Below, one piece after another: positions 1-8,342 of a stretch of 64,000 nucleotides of DNA; position 1 is the stretch's first letter, and each line of letters begins with the position of its first letter. The translations under genes were made by a program, and so were the position numbers. Location: positions 62,001 to 126,000 of the forward strand of contig JAQGIP010000051.1 of assembly GCA_028291055.1 (NCBI GenBank). The letters run 5' to 3'. The notes under the pieces were generated by a model. That model was not told where the DNA came from. It ran no database searches and saw only the letters and a list, made by a program, of their open reading frames with translations. Source of the stretch: Caulobacter sp. GTDB taxonomy: Bacteria > Pseudomonadota > Alphaproteobacteria > Caulobacterales > Caulobacteraceae.

Positions 1-443
1 GTCGGGAAGGCCGCGTTGACCGCCGCCATCGTCGCGGGGCGGATCTTCACGTCGCGGGTGCTGTCCAACGCGAGGGCGAGCACGGCCCGTTCGGTGGCGT
101 CAAACAGCGTCGTGTTGGTCGAGGCCGCCGCCACGTCCTTCAGGGCGTCCACCTGGGCCTGGCTGCCGCCCGCGGCGATCAGCGGGCCGATGTGGTGGTG
201 GAATTCGTAGTCGGCCTCATTCATGGCCGCCACCGCGCAGATGGCCAGTTCGCGGTCGCGCGGCGTGATGCGATAGCCCTTGCGCACCCGCACCATCAGA
301 TAGGCCCAGCCCTCCGCCAGGGGCGGGCAGTAGAGCAGCATGCGGTCGAGGTTCAGCAGCCGCCCGCCGCGCCGCACGCGGACATCCGCCGCGACCCGCT
401 CGGCCTCGGCATCGAACTCGGTCCTGTAGGGAATGTTGGGCAT
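1..443 (-). CDS. Carboxymuconolactone decarboxylase-family protein, 3' end cut by the window
   Basis: The reading frame opens at ATG 443 (protein begins MPNIPYRTEFDAEAERVA) and runs off the left edge after about 147 residues without a stop. The segment LMVRVRKGYRITPRDRELAIC, followed by a Glu- and His-containing EADYEFHHHIGPLI stretch, is typical of the AhpD/CMD fold. Family members are small all-helical proteins, either gamma-carboxymuconolactone decarboxylases or thiol peroxidase-like enzymes. No CxxC peroxidatic pair is visible in the part seen, so the decarboxylase-like group is more likely. It lies 71 bases downstream of the trehalase gene on the same strand and is probably the last visible gene of the TonB receptor-esterase-trehalase operon. 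The substrate is unknown. Confidence 0.75.
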   Translation of the reverse strand, partial: MPNIPYRTEFDAEAERVAADVRVRRGGRLLNLDRMLLYCPPLAEGWAYLMVRVRKGYRITPRDRELAICAVAAMNEADYEFHHHIGPLIAAGGSQAQVDALKDVAAASTNTTLFDATERAVLALALDSTRDVKIRPATMAAVNAAFP

Positions 444-514
444 GGCGCGCTTCTCACCGTCGCTGATTTGCGCCCATTCAGTGGAAGTTCCCCGCCAACG
501 GCGCAAGCAAACGC

Positions 515-2005
515 TTAGGACGGTTGTCCAGCCAGGAACCGCGCCGTCACGCCGTTGGTCCAGCCGAACCCGTCCTGGATCGGATACTCGCCGCCCCCGC
601 CCGCGCCGAGCGTCACGACGTCGTACTTTTCCAGGAAGCGGCCGGTGCGCGCATAGACGTCGCTGACCAGCGCCGACCAGCGCCCGGCAATCTCCCCAGC
701 CAAGGCGTTATGGCCATAGGCTTCCAAACCCCGCACCGCGAGCCACTGCAGCGGCGCCCAGCCGTTGGGCGCATCCCACTGCTGGCCGGTGACCCGGTTC
801 GTCGCCAGCAGGCCGCCGGGGGCGAGAAGCTCGCGCGCGACAACCTGCGCCGTGCGCGCCGCCTGGCCGGCGTCGGCGATCGCGAAGAACAGCGGATAGA
901 CCGCCGCCGCCGTGACCGCCCCGCGCAGGCGTGCGGCCGTCCAGTCGAAGTCGTCGAACAGCCCCGTCGGCTCGTTCCACAGATGGCGGACAATCGCGGC
1001 CTTCCGCGCCGCCGCCTTGCGGCGATAGCGGGCGGCCCCGGAAGCATCGCCCGCCCGCTCCGCGCCGTCGGCGATGGCGCCTTCCAGGCCATGCAGGATG
1101 CAGTTGAGATCGATCGGCACGATGTCCGTCGTGCGGATCAACTCCAGGCTCTGGCCGTCCGCCAGCCAGCGGGACGTGAAGTCCCACCCGCTCTCGGCGC
1201 CGGCTCTCAGGTTCCGCCAGATCTCCCGCTCGGGCTGCGGCGATGCCTTGGCCAGCCGAACGTCGGCCCGGAAGGACTCGTCGCGCGGGGTATCCTTGTC
1301 GTCCCAATAGCGGTTGAGCAGCGCCCCGCCCGGCATGCGCACCACGCGGCGCACCGGCGCGCCCTGCCGCGCCTGGGTGGCGCCGCGCATCCACCAGCGG
1401 TACTCGGCGACCAGTTCGGGCAGGTAGCGGGCATAGGCCGCCGCCGGATCGCGCGGCTCAGTCAGCCCGGCCGTCAGGAAGAAGACCGGCGGCTGGGAGC
1501 GGCCCAGATAGTAGGTGCGGTTGCCGTTGGGCACATGGCCGTGGGCGCGGATCAGGTGGGCGAAGTTGTCCGCCATCTCCCGCGCGGCCTGGGGGTCGTC
1601 CAGGCCCAGCAGCGCGAAGTAGGAATCCCAATAGTAGGTCTCCGTAAACCGGCCGCCCGGCGCCAGATAGGGATGCGGCAGGGGCAGCAGCGACGAATAC
1701 CGGGGCGCGGCCGGCGCGGTGCGGGTCAGGGCCGGCCACAGCGCTTCGATCGCCCGCGCCACGCAAAGCCCGGCCGTCGAGGTGGTCTCCAGCGGCGAAG
1801 CGTCGATGCGGAAGTTGGCCGCCACGAAGGCGCGCAGGCCCGCATCGGTGACCGGCGGCGCGGCGCGGTAGGCTCGCAGGATGGCGCCCGGAGACCGCAG
1901 CGGCTCGGCGTCCGCCCAGGTCTTGCCGTCCTCGCAAAGCCCCGCCAGGGCCACGCGCTCGAACAATTCCGCGAAGGTCTCGGCGGGGGAGCGCGGTCCA
2001 GTCAC
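515..2005 (-). CDS. Alpha,alpha-trehalase, GH37 family
   Basis: This glycosidase hydrolyses trehalose to two glucose molecules. Both family signatures are present: PGGRFTETYYWDSY at about residues 116-129 and QWDAPNGWAP at about 409-418. The SGWDFTSRW segment (candidate catalytic Asp) and EKYDV near the C-terminus (candidate catalytic Glu) fit the GH37 active site. I chose GTG 2005 because it overlaps the stop of the upstream esterase in a GTGA junction, giving 496 residues. The longer ATG at 2077 lies 73 bases inside the esterase gene and adds a low-complexity leader. With the GTG start there is no signal peptide, so a cytoplasmic TreF-like enzyme is likely. Its position behind a TonB receptor and an esterase suggests that trehalose is released from an imported, perhaps acylated, compound. 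Confidence 0.93.
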   Translation of the reverse strand: MTGPRSPAETFAELFERVALAGLCEDGKTWADAEPLRSPGAILRAYRAAPPVTDAGLRAFVAANFRIDASPLETTSTAGLCVARAIEALWPALTRTAPAAPRYSSLLPLPHPYLAPGGRFTETYYWDSYFALLGLDDPQAAREMADNFAHLIRAHGHVPNGNRTYYLGRSQPPVFFLTAGLTEPRDPAAAYARYLPELVAEYRWWMRGATQARQGAPVRRVVRMPGGALLNRYWDDKDTPRDESFRADVRLAKASPQPEREIWRNLRAGAESGWDFTSRWLADGQSLELIRTTDIVPIDLNCILHGLEGAIADGAERAGDASGAARYRRKAAARKAAIVRHLWNEPTGLFDDFDWTAARLRGAVTAAAVYPLFFAIADAGQAARTAQVVARELLAPGGLLATNRVTGQQWDAPNGWAPLQWLAVRGLEAYGHNALAGEIAGRWSALVSDVYARTGRFLEKYDVVTLGAGGGGEYPIQDGFGWTNGVTARFLAGQPS

Positions 2006-2934
2006 GGCTTGATGTGGCCCTTCAGGAACTTGGCCTGCATGCCCAGCGCCGCGTTGGTCTCGGGGCATTCGAGCCAAGCCCAGAAGGCGTGGGGCAGGCC
2101 TTCGTAGACCACCAGGTCACTGACGTTGCCGGCCTCGCGCAGGGCCAGGTGCAGCATGCAGCAATGGCTGAGCAGCAGGTCGCGGGTGGAAGACATCACC
2201 ATGGTCGGCGGCAGGCCCGACAGGTCGCCGAACTGGGGCGAGATCAGCGGGTCGGTGGGATCGGCGTCGCCGATGTATTCCCTGATCACCTCATGGGTCA
2301 GCTTGCCGACCTGCAACGGCGGCAGATAGCCCTCGATGTCGCCGGCCCGCGACAGGTCGCCCGCGCCGGAGAAGATGCCGGCCGCCGCCGGTAGGGGCAG
2401 GCCCTCGGCCTTGAGCCGCACCATCAATTGCATCGTCAGCACCGCGCCGGCCGAAGTGCCGAACACCGCGATCTTGTCGGGCCCATGGATGGCCAGCGCC
2501 GCCTTGTAGGCCGCCAGCGCATCGTCCACCGCGGCCGGATACTTGTTCTCCGGCGCCAGGCGATAGAGCACGGTGGCCACCGTCATGCCCGTCAGCGCCG
2601 CGATGGGCAGGGTTTCCAGCAGCGAACCGGCGTCGATCACGAAGCCGCCGCCGTGGAAGTTGATCAGCAGGCCCTTGGCGTCATCGGCGCCCTCAGCTGG
2701 GCGCACATACTTCGCCGGCACGCCGCCCAGTTCGCCGTCTTCCACCGTGGTGGCATGCAGGGCCTGGCGCGCGAGCAGCAGGAAGCCGGTCATCTGTTCG
2801 CTGAAGGCCCGCATGTCGGCGATGGCCATGTCGGCCGGCGGCGGCGGGGCGGCCAGCATCGGGGCCAGCAGGGCGCGGGCTTCCGGGCTGACGGTGTCGG
2901 CCAGGGGCGGCTGGGGTCTGACGTCGGTCGTCAT
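2002..2934 (-). CDS. Alpha/beta hydrolase (HSL-type esterase), first of three
   Basis: This 310-residue serine esterase of the hormone-sensitive-lipase group carries the oxyanion motif HGGGF at residues 94-98, the nucleophile elbow GTSAG with Ser161, and acid and His candidates in TRDLLLSH and LPHAFW near the C-terminus. No signal peptide is seen. ATG 2934 (MTTDVRPQ) starts 10 bases after the TonB receptor stop. The upstream ATG at 2991 would overlap the receptor gene by 47 bases and is rejected. The gene is co-directional with the receptor and overlaps trehalase by four bases, so the three are very probably co-transcribed. HSL esterases cleave short to medium acyl esters. The paralogue at 5360 has its HGGGF at exactly the same residue numbers. 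Confidence 0.88.
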   Translation of the reverse strand: MTTDVRPQPPLADTVSPEARALLAPMLAAPPPPADMAIADMRAFSEQMTGFLLLARQALHATTVEDGELGGVPAKYVRPAEGADDAKGLLINFHGGGFVIDAGSLLETLPIAALTGMTVATVLYRLAPENKYPAAVDDALAAYKAALAIHGPDKIAVFGTSAGAVLTMQLMVRLKAEGLPLPAAAGIFSGAGDLSRAGDIEGYLPPLQVGKLTHEVIREYIGDADPTDPLISPQFGDLSGLPPTMVMSSTRDLLLSHCCMLHLALREAGNVSDLVVYEGLPHAFWAWLECPETNAALGMQAKFLKGHIKP

Positions 2935-2944
2935 CTGGTCCGCC

Positions 2945-5203
2945 TCAGAAGTGGTAGCGCAGCTGCACGCCATACATGCGCGGTTCGCCATAGGTGTAGG
3001 TCACCGAGCCGCTGGCGATATATTGGTCCTGGATGCCCGTGGCGTACTCACTGTCGTTCGCATTGGTCACGAAGGCCGACAGGTCGATCGGCCGGCCCAA
3101 CAGCCCATCGATGCCGGCGCGCAGGTTCAGCGTGCCGTAACCGGGCAGATATTTCACCTGGGCCTGGTTGGTCTGGGCGGTCGAGAACTTGGACTGATAG
3201 GCGTAGTTGACCGCGACATTGCCCTGTCCCAGCGCGCCCAGCGGCCAGCTGTAGCTGGCGCCCAGCGAGACCTTGTTGGCGGGGGTGTAGGGGAAGGCCG
3301 AGCCGTTCAGGATCAGGGCCGCGCTGGGCCCGTCGACCTTGGTGTATTTGCTGTCGATATAGCTGTAGCCCGCCGTCAGGGTCAGGCCGTGGACCGGCAC
3401 GATGGCGGTGTTGATCTCCACGCCCTGGATCAGCCCCTTGGCGGCGCTGCGGGTGACGTTGAGGACCACGCCGCTAACCAGTTCACCGGTGGTGCGCTGG
3501 ATGTTGGTGTAGTCGCCGCGATAGACGGCCACGCCCAGGCGCACCGGCATGCCCTGAACCTCGAACTGGCTCTTCACGCCCAGCTCGATGTCCTGCAGCT
3601 TTTCGGGCGGGAAGTCGCGGAAAGGCGAACCCACCGGCACCGGGCCGTTGACGCCGCCCGCCTTGAAGGCGTCGCGCGAGGTCGCATAGAGGTGCAGGCC
3701 GGGGCTGGGCTGGTAGTCCAGGGTGATGTTGTAGGAGGTATAGTCGAAGTCCACCTCGCCGATCACCGGGGGGGCCAGGATCGCGGTGGCGCTGTAGCTG
3801 TAGTCCCAGGTGTGGCGCAGGCCGAGGGTCAAGCTGAGGCCATGCGGAGCGCCCAGCTTCTCCAGGTCCAGCGTGCCCTGGCCGAACACCGCATAGCTAT
3901 GGGCGCGATTGTCGAGCGTGGCCGGAATCGGGCCCAGGAAGAAGGACAGCGGGAACTGGGTGAACAGCCCGCCCTGGTGCGGCGCGTTCAGCGTCTGGCG
4001 GTCATAGTAGCCGCCGACCGTGAAGCTCAGCGCGTCGCTGAAGGCGCGGCCCTGCAGCTGCAGTTCCTCGGTGAAGATGTCGGGCGCCTGGGTCGGGTCG
4101 GTGCCGGCGCTGGTCTGGCCGCCGATCGGGAAGATGGTGGCGTCGTAGTCGTAGCCATAGTGGTATTGCAGGTGGGAGTAGCTGACGATGTTCTTCAGCT
4201 TCAGGTGGTCGTTGAAGTCGACCGTGGTCTGGTTGATGAACTGCCAGTAGGTGGTCTTGGAGAACTCATCCAGGTCATAGGCCACGTGGCGATTGCCCAA
4301 CGCGGCCTGGTCGGCCACCGCCGTCGCCAGCCCCGGGAAGGCTACGAGCGCCGGGAAGACGCCGGCGCCGGCGGCGGGGTTGAACTGCTTAAGGATGGTG
4401 CCCGGCCCGTTGGAGCTGGAGCGGAAGTAGCGGGCGATCGTGTAGTTCTCGATATTGTCGGTCGGCCGCAGGATCAGGCTGGCGCGCACGCTGTCGTAGT
4501 TGACGTCGTCATAGTCCTTGCCCGCGAAGTTGGGGCCGACATCGATGGTGTAGCCGTCGCGGCGGCCGAACTCGCCGCCGACCCGCAGCAGCGCCTTGCC
4601 GTCGACCAGGGGGATGTTGAGCGCGAACTCCGCGCGCCGGTCGTTGTAGTTGCCGCCCTCGACCTGGACATAGCCCCCGAACTCATTGGTCGGACGCTGG
4701 GGCACGAACAGCACGTTGCCGCCGGTGGCGTTCTTACCGAACAGGGTGCCTTGGGGGCCCGCCACCACCTGGACGCTGGCCATGTCGAACAGGGTGCCGG
4801 CGCGGCCGTCGACGCTGATGGCGTTGGGCACTTCCGCGAAATAGGGGATCACGCCGGGCACCGAGCCGAAGGCCGGGCCCTGGCCGCGCAGGGCGAAGTA
4901 GGAGAATTCGGAGGGATATCCGCCGGTGATGGTGATCAGCGAGGGCGTGAAGTTGGCCAGGTCCGTGCGCGATTCGATGTGCTTGGCCGCCAGGTCCTTC
5001 GGCGAGAAGGCGGTCACCGCCAAGGGCACCTGCTGGAGGCTCTCCGACTGGCGCCGGGCGGTGACGACCACCTCCTCCAGCGCGGGCGGCGTATCCGCCG
5101 AGGGCGCGCCGGCGGCGGCCGCCGCCTCCGCGAAGGCCGGCGCGGCGGCCGCCAAAGCCAGAGCCAAGAATGCACAACCTGAAACGAGCGCGGTGCGCGT
5201 CAT
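2945..5203 (-). CDS. TonB-dependent outer-membrane receptor (LacI locus)
   Basis: This 752-residue protein has an N-terminal signal peptide (MTRTALVSGCAFLALALAA) followed by a mature start that contains the TonB box EEVVVTARR. A plug domain with GPQGTLFGKNATGG follows, then a long beta-barrel ending in the aromatic-terminated strand VQLRYHF. It should import a scarce, bulky nutrient across the outer membrane using TonB-ExbBD energy. ATG 5203 is preferred because GGAAGG lies five bases upstream. ATG 5218 is possible. The promoter region contains two ATCGAT-core palindromes, and esterase and trehalase genes follow directly. A saccharide or acyl-sugar ligand is inferred from these neighbours, since the sequence alone does not reveal the ligand. 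Confidence 0.93.
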   Translation of the reverse strand: MTRTALVSGCAFLALALAAAAPAFAEAAAAAGAPSADTPPALEEVVVTARRQSESLQQVPLAVTAFSPKDLAAKHIESRTDLANFTPSLITITGGYPSEFSYFALRGQGPAFGSVPGVIPYFAEVPNAISVDGRAGTLFDMASVQVVAGPQGTLFGKNATGGNVLFVPQRPTNEFGGYVQVEGGNYNDRRAEFALNIPLVDGKALLRVGGEFGRRDGYTIDVGPNFAGKDYDDVNYDSVRASLILRPTDNIENYTIARYFRSSSNGPGTILKQFNPAAGAGVFPALVAFPGLATAVADQAALGNRHVAYDLDEFSKTTYWQFINQTTVDFNDHLKLKNIVSYSHLQYHYGYDYDATIFPIGGQTSAGTDPTQAPDIFTEELQLQGRAFSDALSFTVGGYYDRQTLNAPHQGGLFTQFPLSFFLGPIPATLDNRAHSYAVFGQGTLDLEKLGAPHGLSLTLGLRHTWDYSYSATAILAPPVIGEVDFDYTSYNITLDYQPSPGLHLYATSRDAFKAGGVNGPVPVGSPFRDFPPEKLQDIELGVKSQFEVQGMPVRLGVAVYRGDYTNIQRTTGELVSGVVLNVTRSAAKGLIQGVEINTAIVPVHGLTLTAGYSYIDSKYTKVDGPSAALILNGSAFPYTPANKVSLGASYSWPLGALGQGNVAVNYAYQSKFSTAQTNQAQVKYLPGYGTLNLRAGIDGLLGRPIDLSAFVTNANDSEYATGIQDQYIASGSVTYTYGEPRMYGVQLRYHF

Positions 5204-5266
5204 GACAGCCTTCCCCATGTTTATCGCCGGAATTGCTCCGGTCATGAAGCGCTATAGACTGGGGAT

Positions 5267-5280
5267 TGATATCGATGTCA
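5267..5280. promoter_or_regulatory. Probable LacI-family operator, copy 1
   Basis: TGATATCGATGTCA is a near-perfect palindrome with a central CG, typical of LacI/GalR operators. It is the exact reverse complement of the copy at 5334-5347 and sits 64 bases upstream of the TonB receptor start. Confidence 0.6.
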
Positions 5281-5333
5281 ATGCCACTTTGAAGGGGCAG
5301 GCTTGACATTTCCCGGTCATGTTGCACAAACAC

Positions 5334-5347
5334 TGACATCGATATCA
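5334..5347. promoter_or_regulatory. Probable LacI-family operator, copy 2
   Basis: TGACATCGATATCA is the reverse complement of copy 1, 67 bases away centre to centre. A TTGACA at 5303-5308 could be the -35 element of the rightward promoter, although no good -10 is seen. The operator would then lie near that promoter's start and just before the esterase gene. Two copies facing a divergent promoter could allow looping. Confidence 0.6.
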
Positions 5348-5359
5348 GCGAGCAGCCCT

Positions 5360-6310
5360 TTGTCGCAGCCTCCCCCTCCCCCGCCGTTCGGCCCCTGGGT
5401 CAGCGACACCGCCAAGGCGATGTTCGAGGCGCATGTGCGCGGCGCGGCCGCTCCGCCGGGCGGCGTCGAGGTGCTGCGCGCCCACTATCGGCGGTTCAAC
5501 GACGAGCGCCTCGCCGTGGCCGACACCCTGTTCGATACGCGCCAGGACCACACCGCCATCGCTGGTGTCACGGTCGATATCGTGCGCCCCGCCGACGCCG
5601 CGAAAGACCGCTCGCCCCGCCCGGTGCTGATATGCCTGCATGGCGGCGGCTTCATGTGGGGCGACGGCTCCGGCGCCCTGCTCGAGGCCGTGCCCGTGGC
5701 CGCCGTCAGCGGCATCGAGGTGGTCGCCGTCGACTACCGCATGGCCCCGGAACATCGCTTTCCCGCCGCCACCGACGATGTGCTGGCCGTCTATCGCGCG
5801 CTGCGGGCCGATCCGGGCGTGAGCGCCATCGGCCTGTTCGGCTGTTCGGCCGGCGCCGTGCTGACGGCCCAGGTCACCGCGCGGCTGATCGCCGAGGGCG
5901 AACCCCTGCCCGACGCCATCTGCATGCTGCACGCCGCCGGCGTGGAGATGGCCGGCGATTCAGCGGGGACCATGGCCCTGCTCAACGGCGTGGCTCCCGC
6001 CGAGAGCCTGGGCGGCCTGGGCGGCCTGCCCTATTTCGACGGCGCCGACGCCAACGACCCCCTGGTCTTCCCCGGCAACCACCCCGACGTGCTGGCGAAA
6101 TTCCCGCCCAGCCTGTTGATCACCGGCACGCGCGACTTCGCCGCCAGCGCCGTCACCGTCATGCACCGCCGCCTGCTGGCCGCGGGGGCGCAGGCCGAGC
6201 TGGTGGTGTTCGACGGCATGTGGCACGCCCACCATGTGGCCGTGGAACTGCCGGAAAGCGCGGAGACCTTCGCGCTGATGAGCCGCTTCTTCGCCAGCCG
6301 GCTGACGTGA
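5360..6310 (+). CDS. Alpha/beta hydrolase (HSL-type esterase), second of three
   Basis: This esterase is closely similar to the one at 2002-2934. It has HGGGF at residues 94-98, a GCSAG elbow at about 161-165, MAPEHRFPAA after the oxyanion region, TRDFAAS (acid) and MWHAHH (His). The frame stays open back to TTG 5303, but that codon is the TTGACA promoter-like hexamer and would put the operator inside the gene. TTG 5360 gives 316 residues and aligns HGGGF at the same residue numbers as the paralogue, so I chose it; ATG 5420 is the next option. It is divergent from the TonB receptor and shares its operators. The likely role is removal of acyl groups from the imported substrate. Confidence 0.85.
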   Translation: MSQPPPPPPFGPWVSDTAKAMFEAHVRGAAAPPGGVEVLRAHYRRFNDERLAVADTLFDTRQDHTAIAGVTVDIVRPADAAKDRSPRPVLICLHGGGFMWGDGSGALLEAVPVAAVSGIEVVAVDYRMAPEHRFPAATDDVLAVYRALRADPGVSAIGLFGCSAGAVLTAQVTARLIAEGEPLPDAICMLHAAGVEMAGDSAGTMALLNGVAPAESLGGLGGLPYFDGADANDPLVFPGNHPDVLAKFPPSLLITGTRDFAASAVTVMHRRLLAAGAQAELVVFDGMWHAHHVAVELPESAETFALMSRFFASRLT

Positions 6311-6315
6311 ACGCC

Positions 6316-7344
6316 CTAGCGGCGAGGCCCCGCCGTCGTGCGGCGCGCCACCAGTTCGACCGGCAGCAGCTGGTCGCCGGGCCGCCTCCCCTTGCCGTCC
6401 AGCAGTTGCAGCAGGGTCTCGCCCAGCACACGCCCGGCGCGGGCCCAGTCCTGGCGGATGGAGCTGATCGGCGGGCGATGGGCCGCGGCGATGGGATTGT
6501 CGTCGAAGCCGATCACCGCCACCCGGTCGGGAATGGCGACGCCGCGCTCGGTCAGCACGTCGCAGGCGCCGGCGGCGATATAGTCGCTGACCGCGATCAC
6601 CGCGTCGAAATCCAGGCCCTCGTCGAGCGCCGCGCCCGCCGCCCTCGCCCCGGCGGCCAGGGAGAAGTCGCAAGCCGCCACCCGCACCAGCGCCGCCTCG
6701 CTGGCCGACAGCACCTCGCGCACCCCGTCCAGCCGCGCGGCCACCTCCGGGTGGGCGCTGTCGCCCAGGAAAAGGATCCGGCGCCGCCCGCCGGCGACCA
6801 TATGCTCGGCCGCGATGCGCCCGCCCTGGCGGTTGTCGCTGCCGATCACCGGAAAGTCCTGGCCGGGCAGGCTGGCGCCCCACACCACCATCGGCTGGCC
6901 GCAGGAGGCGACCTCGCGGGCGCGCCGGCCGCCCTCGCCCTGGCCGAACATGATGACGCCGTCTGCCGCGATCGCCTGGGAGCGCAGGAAGTGCTCGCTG
7001 GAGGTCAGCAGCATGGCCTGGTCGGCGGCGGTCAACACTTCCAAAAGCCCGCCGATCACCGTCAGCAGCACGGGGTCGGAGATCGGCCGGTCGCCCACCT
7101 CCAGCTGCTCGAGCACCACCGCCACCGTATGGCTGCGCCGGGTGCGCAGGTTGCGCGCGGCGACATTCATGCGATAGCCGGCCTCGTTGGCCACGGCGAC
7201 GATGCGCTCGCGCAGTTCAGGGCGCACGAGGGCCGAGCCGCCGAGCGCGCGCGAGACGGTGATCTTCGACACCCCGGCCAGCTCGGCGATGGTCGCCATG
7301 GTCGGCCGGTCGGCCTGCCTGTTCATCTGTCGCGATCCGTCCAT
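6316..7344 (-). CDS. LacI/GalR-family transcriptional regulator
   Basis: The 342-residue protein has the family helix-turn-helix and hinge near the N-terminus (MATIAELAGVSKITVSRALG, about residues 16-35), then a periplasmic-binding-protein-like sensor domain with ADGVIMFG, VIGSDNRQGG and VAVIGFDDNPIA. LacI members repress sugar-uptake operons until an effector binds. The gene directly follows the third esterase (stop at 7345-7347, ATG 7344), so the two are co-transcribed. ATG 7326 is an alternative start. The ATCGAT-core palindromes at 5267, 5334 and 8288 are its obvious candidate operators, giving negative autoregulation together with control of the receptor, esterases, trehalase and permease. 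Confidence 0.93.
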   Translation of the reverse strand: MDGSRQMNRQADRPTMATIAELAGVSKITVSRALGGSALVRPELRERIVAVANEAGYRMNVAARNLRTRRSHTVAVVLEQLEVGDRPISDPVLLTVIGGLLEVLTAADQAMLLTSSEHFLRSQAIAADGVIMFGQGEGGRRAREVASCGQPMVVWGASLPGQDFPVIGSDNRQGGRIAAEHMVAGGRRRILFLGDSAHPEVAARLDGVREVLSASEAALVRVAACDFSLAAGARAAGAALDEGLDFDAVIAVSDYIAAGACDVLTERGVAIPDRVAVIGFDDNPIAAAHRPPISSIRQDWARAGRVLGETLLQLLDGKGRRPGDQLLPVELVARRTTAGPRR

Positions 7345-8271
7345 TCAGGCAGGCTGTGCGTCCATGCGGAAGTAGCGTCGGACAAGGCCGGCGATCAAGC
7401 CATACGACGTTTCGACCGCCGTGAGCGTAATCGGCAGGAACATGAAGCCGTGCGGCAGCCCGGGCAGGCGCTGGCACAGCGTCTCCACCCCCGCCGCCGC
7501 CAGCTTGGCCGCGTAGTATTCGCCGTCGTCGCGCAGCTGATCGAGCTCGGCCGTCAGCACGATGGCGGGCGCCAGGCCGCTGTGGTCCGCCGCCAGATAG
7601 GGCGACACGCCCGGCTGGGCGTAGTCCCCGTCCGCGCCGATGTAGAGGGCGCGGCAGTCCGTCATATAGGCCTGGGTCAGCCCCGGCCCGTCGACCCCGG
7701 TGATCGACGGCAGGGCGAAGTCGAGGCTCGTGGCCGGATGCACCAGCAGCTGGAACAGCGGCTGGGCCAGCCCCTGGTCGCGCAGCCGCAGGGTGATGGC
7801 CGCCGTCAGGTTCGACCCCGCGCTCTCGCCCCCCAGCGCCACCCACGCCGGATCGCAGCCCAGCGCCGCCGCCTCGCGTCGGGCCCAACCGAACGCCCTC
7901 TCGCAGTCGTCCAATCCGGCCGGGAAGGGATGCTCCGGCGCCAATCGGTAACCGACCGCCAGGATGGCCGCGCCCGTCCTGGCGCACAGGTGGGCGCAGA
8001 CCGCGTCATGCGTCTCCAGGTCCCCCAGCATCCAGCCGCCGCCGTGCAGGAAGACCAGCAGCGGCAGGCCCGCGCCCGCGCCCTGCGGCCTATAGAGCCG
8101 CACCGGCACGCCGTCGGCGTCGAGGTCCCGCGCCGCCACCCCCTGCGGCCGGGGCAGGGCCTGGCCTGTCGCCGCCATCCCCATGCGGATCATCGGGATC
8201 AGCTCCGCCGTGATCGGCGGCAAGGGCTGTGGTTCACCCAGCAGAGCGGCGATTTCGGGGTCGAGCGGCAT
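7345..8271 (-). CDS. Alpha/beta hydrolase (HSL-type esterase), third of three
   Basis: This 308-residue esterase is more distant from the other two. It has HGGGW at residues 76-80, the GESAGS elbow with Ser150, LAPEHPFPAG after the oxyanion region, a DQLRDDG acid region and LPHGFMF with the catalytic His. ATG 8271 (MPLDPEIAALL) follows a GGAGGG ribosome site. The longer frame to 8316 would run through the palindromic operator at 8288-8301 and is rejected. It is the first gene of an operon with the LacI regulator and is divergent from the MFS permease. Three esterases of one fold in a single LacI locus point to a substrate with several different ester bonds. Confidence 0.88.
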   Translation of the reverse strand: MPLDPEIAALLGEPQPLPPITAELIPMIRMGMAATGQALPRPQGVAARDLDADGVPVRLYRPQGAGAGLPLLVFLHGGGWMLGDLETHDAVCAHLCARTGAAILAVGYRLAPEHPFPAGLDDCERAFGWARREAAALGCDPAWVALGGESAGSNLTAAITLRLRDQGLAQPLFQLLVHPATSLDFALPSITGVDGPGLTQAYMTDCRALYIGADGDYAQPGVSPYLAADHSGLAPAIVLTAELDQLRDDGEYYAAKLAAAGVETLCQRLPGLPHGFMFLPITLTAVETSYGLIAGLVRRYFRMDAQPA

Positions 8272-8287
8272 GGGCCCTCCAGGCTTT

Positions 8288-8301
8288 TGGTATCGATACC
8301 A
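8288..8301. promoter_or_regulatory. Probable LacI-family operator, copy 3
   Basis: TGGTATCGATACCA is a perfect 14-bp palindrome sharing the TATCGATA core with copies 1 and 2. It lies in the 71-base gap between the divergent esterase-lacI operon and the MFS permease and could control both. Confidence 0.6.
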
Positions 8302-8342
8302 CACGAGAGTCCGCAAGGACCAGCATCTATCGGGAAACGCTC

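Noticed and set aside
2005-2077. Longer N-terminus for trehalase from ATG 2077
   Set aside because: It lies inside the upstream esterase gene; the GTGA overlap start gives a normal family beginning.
2573-5182. Open + strand frame of 869 codons opposite the first TonB receptor
   Set aside because: GC-rich antisense shadow with low-complexity Gly/Ala/Arg/Val content and no domain; the minus strand has a complete receptor with signal peptide and TonB box.
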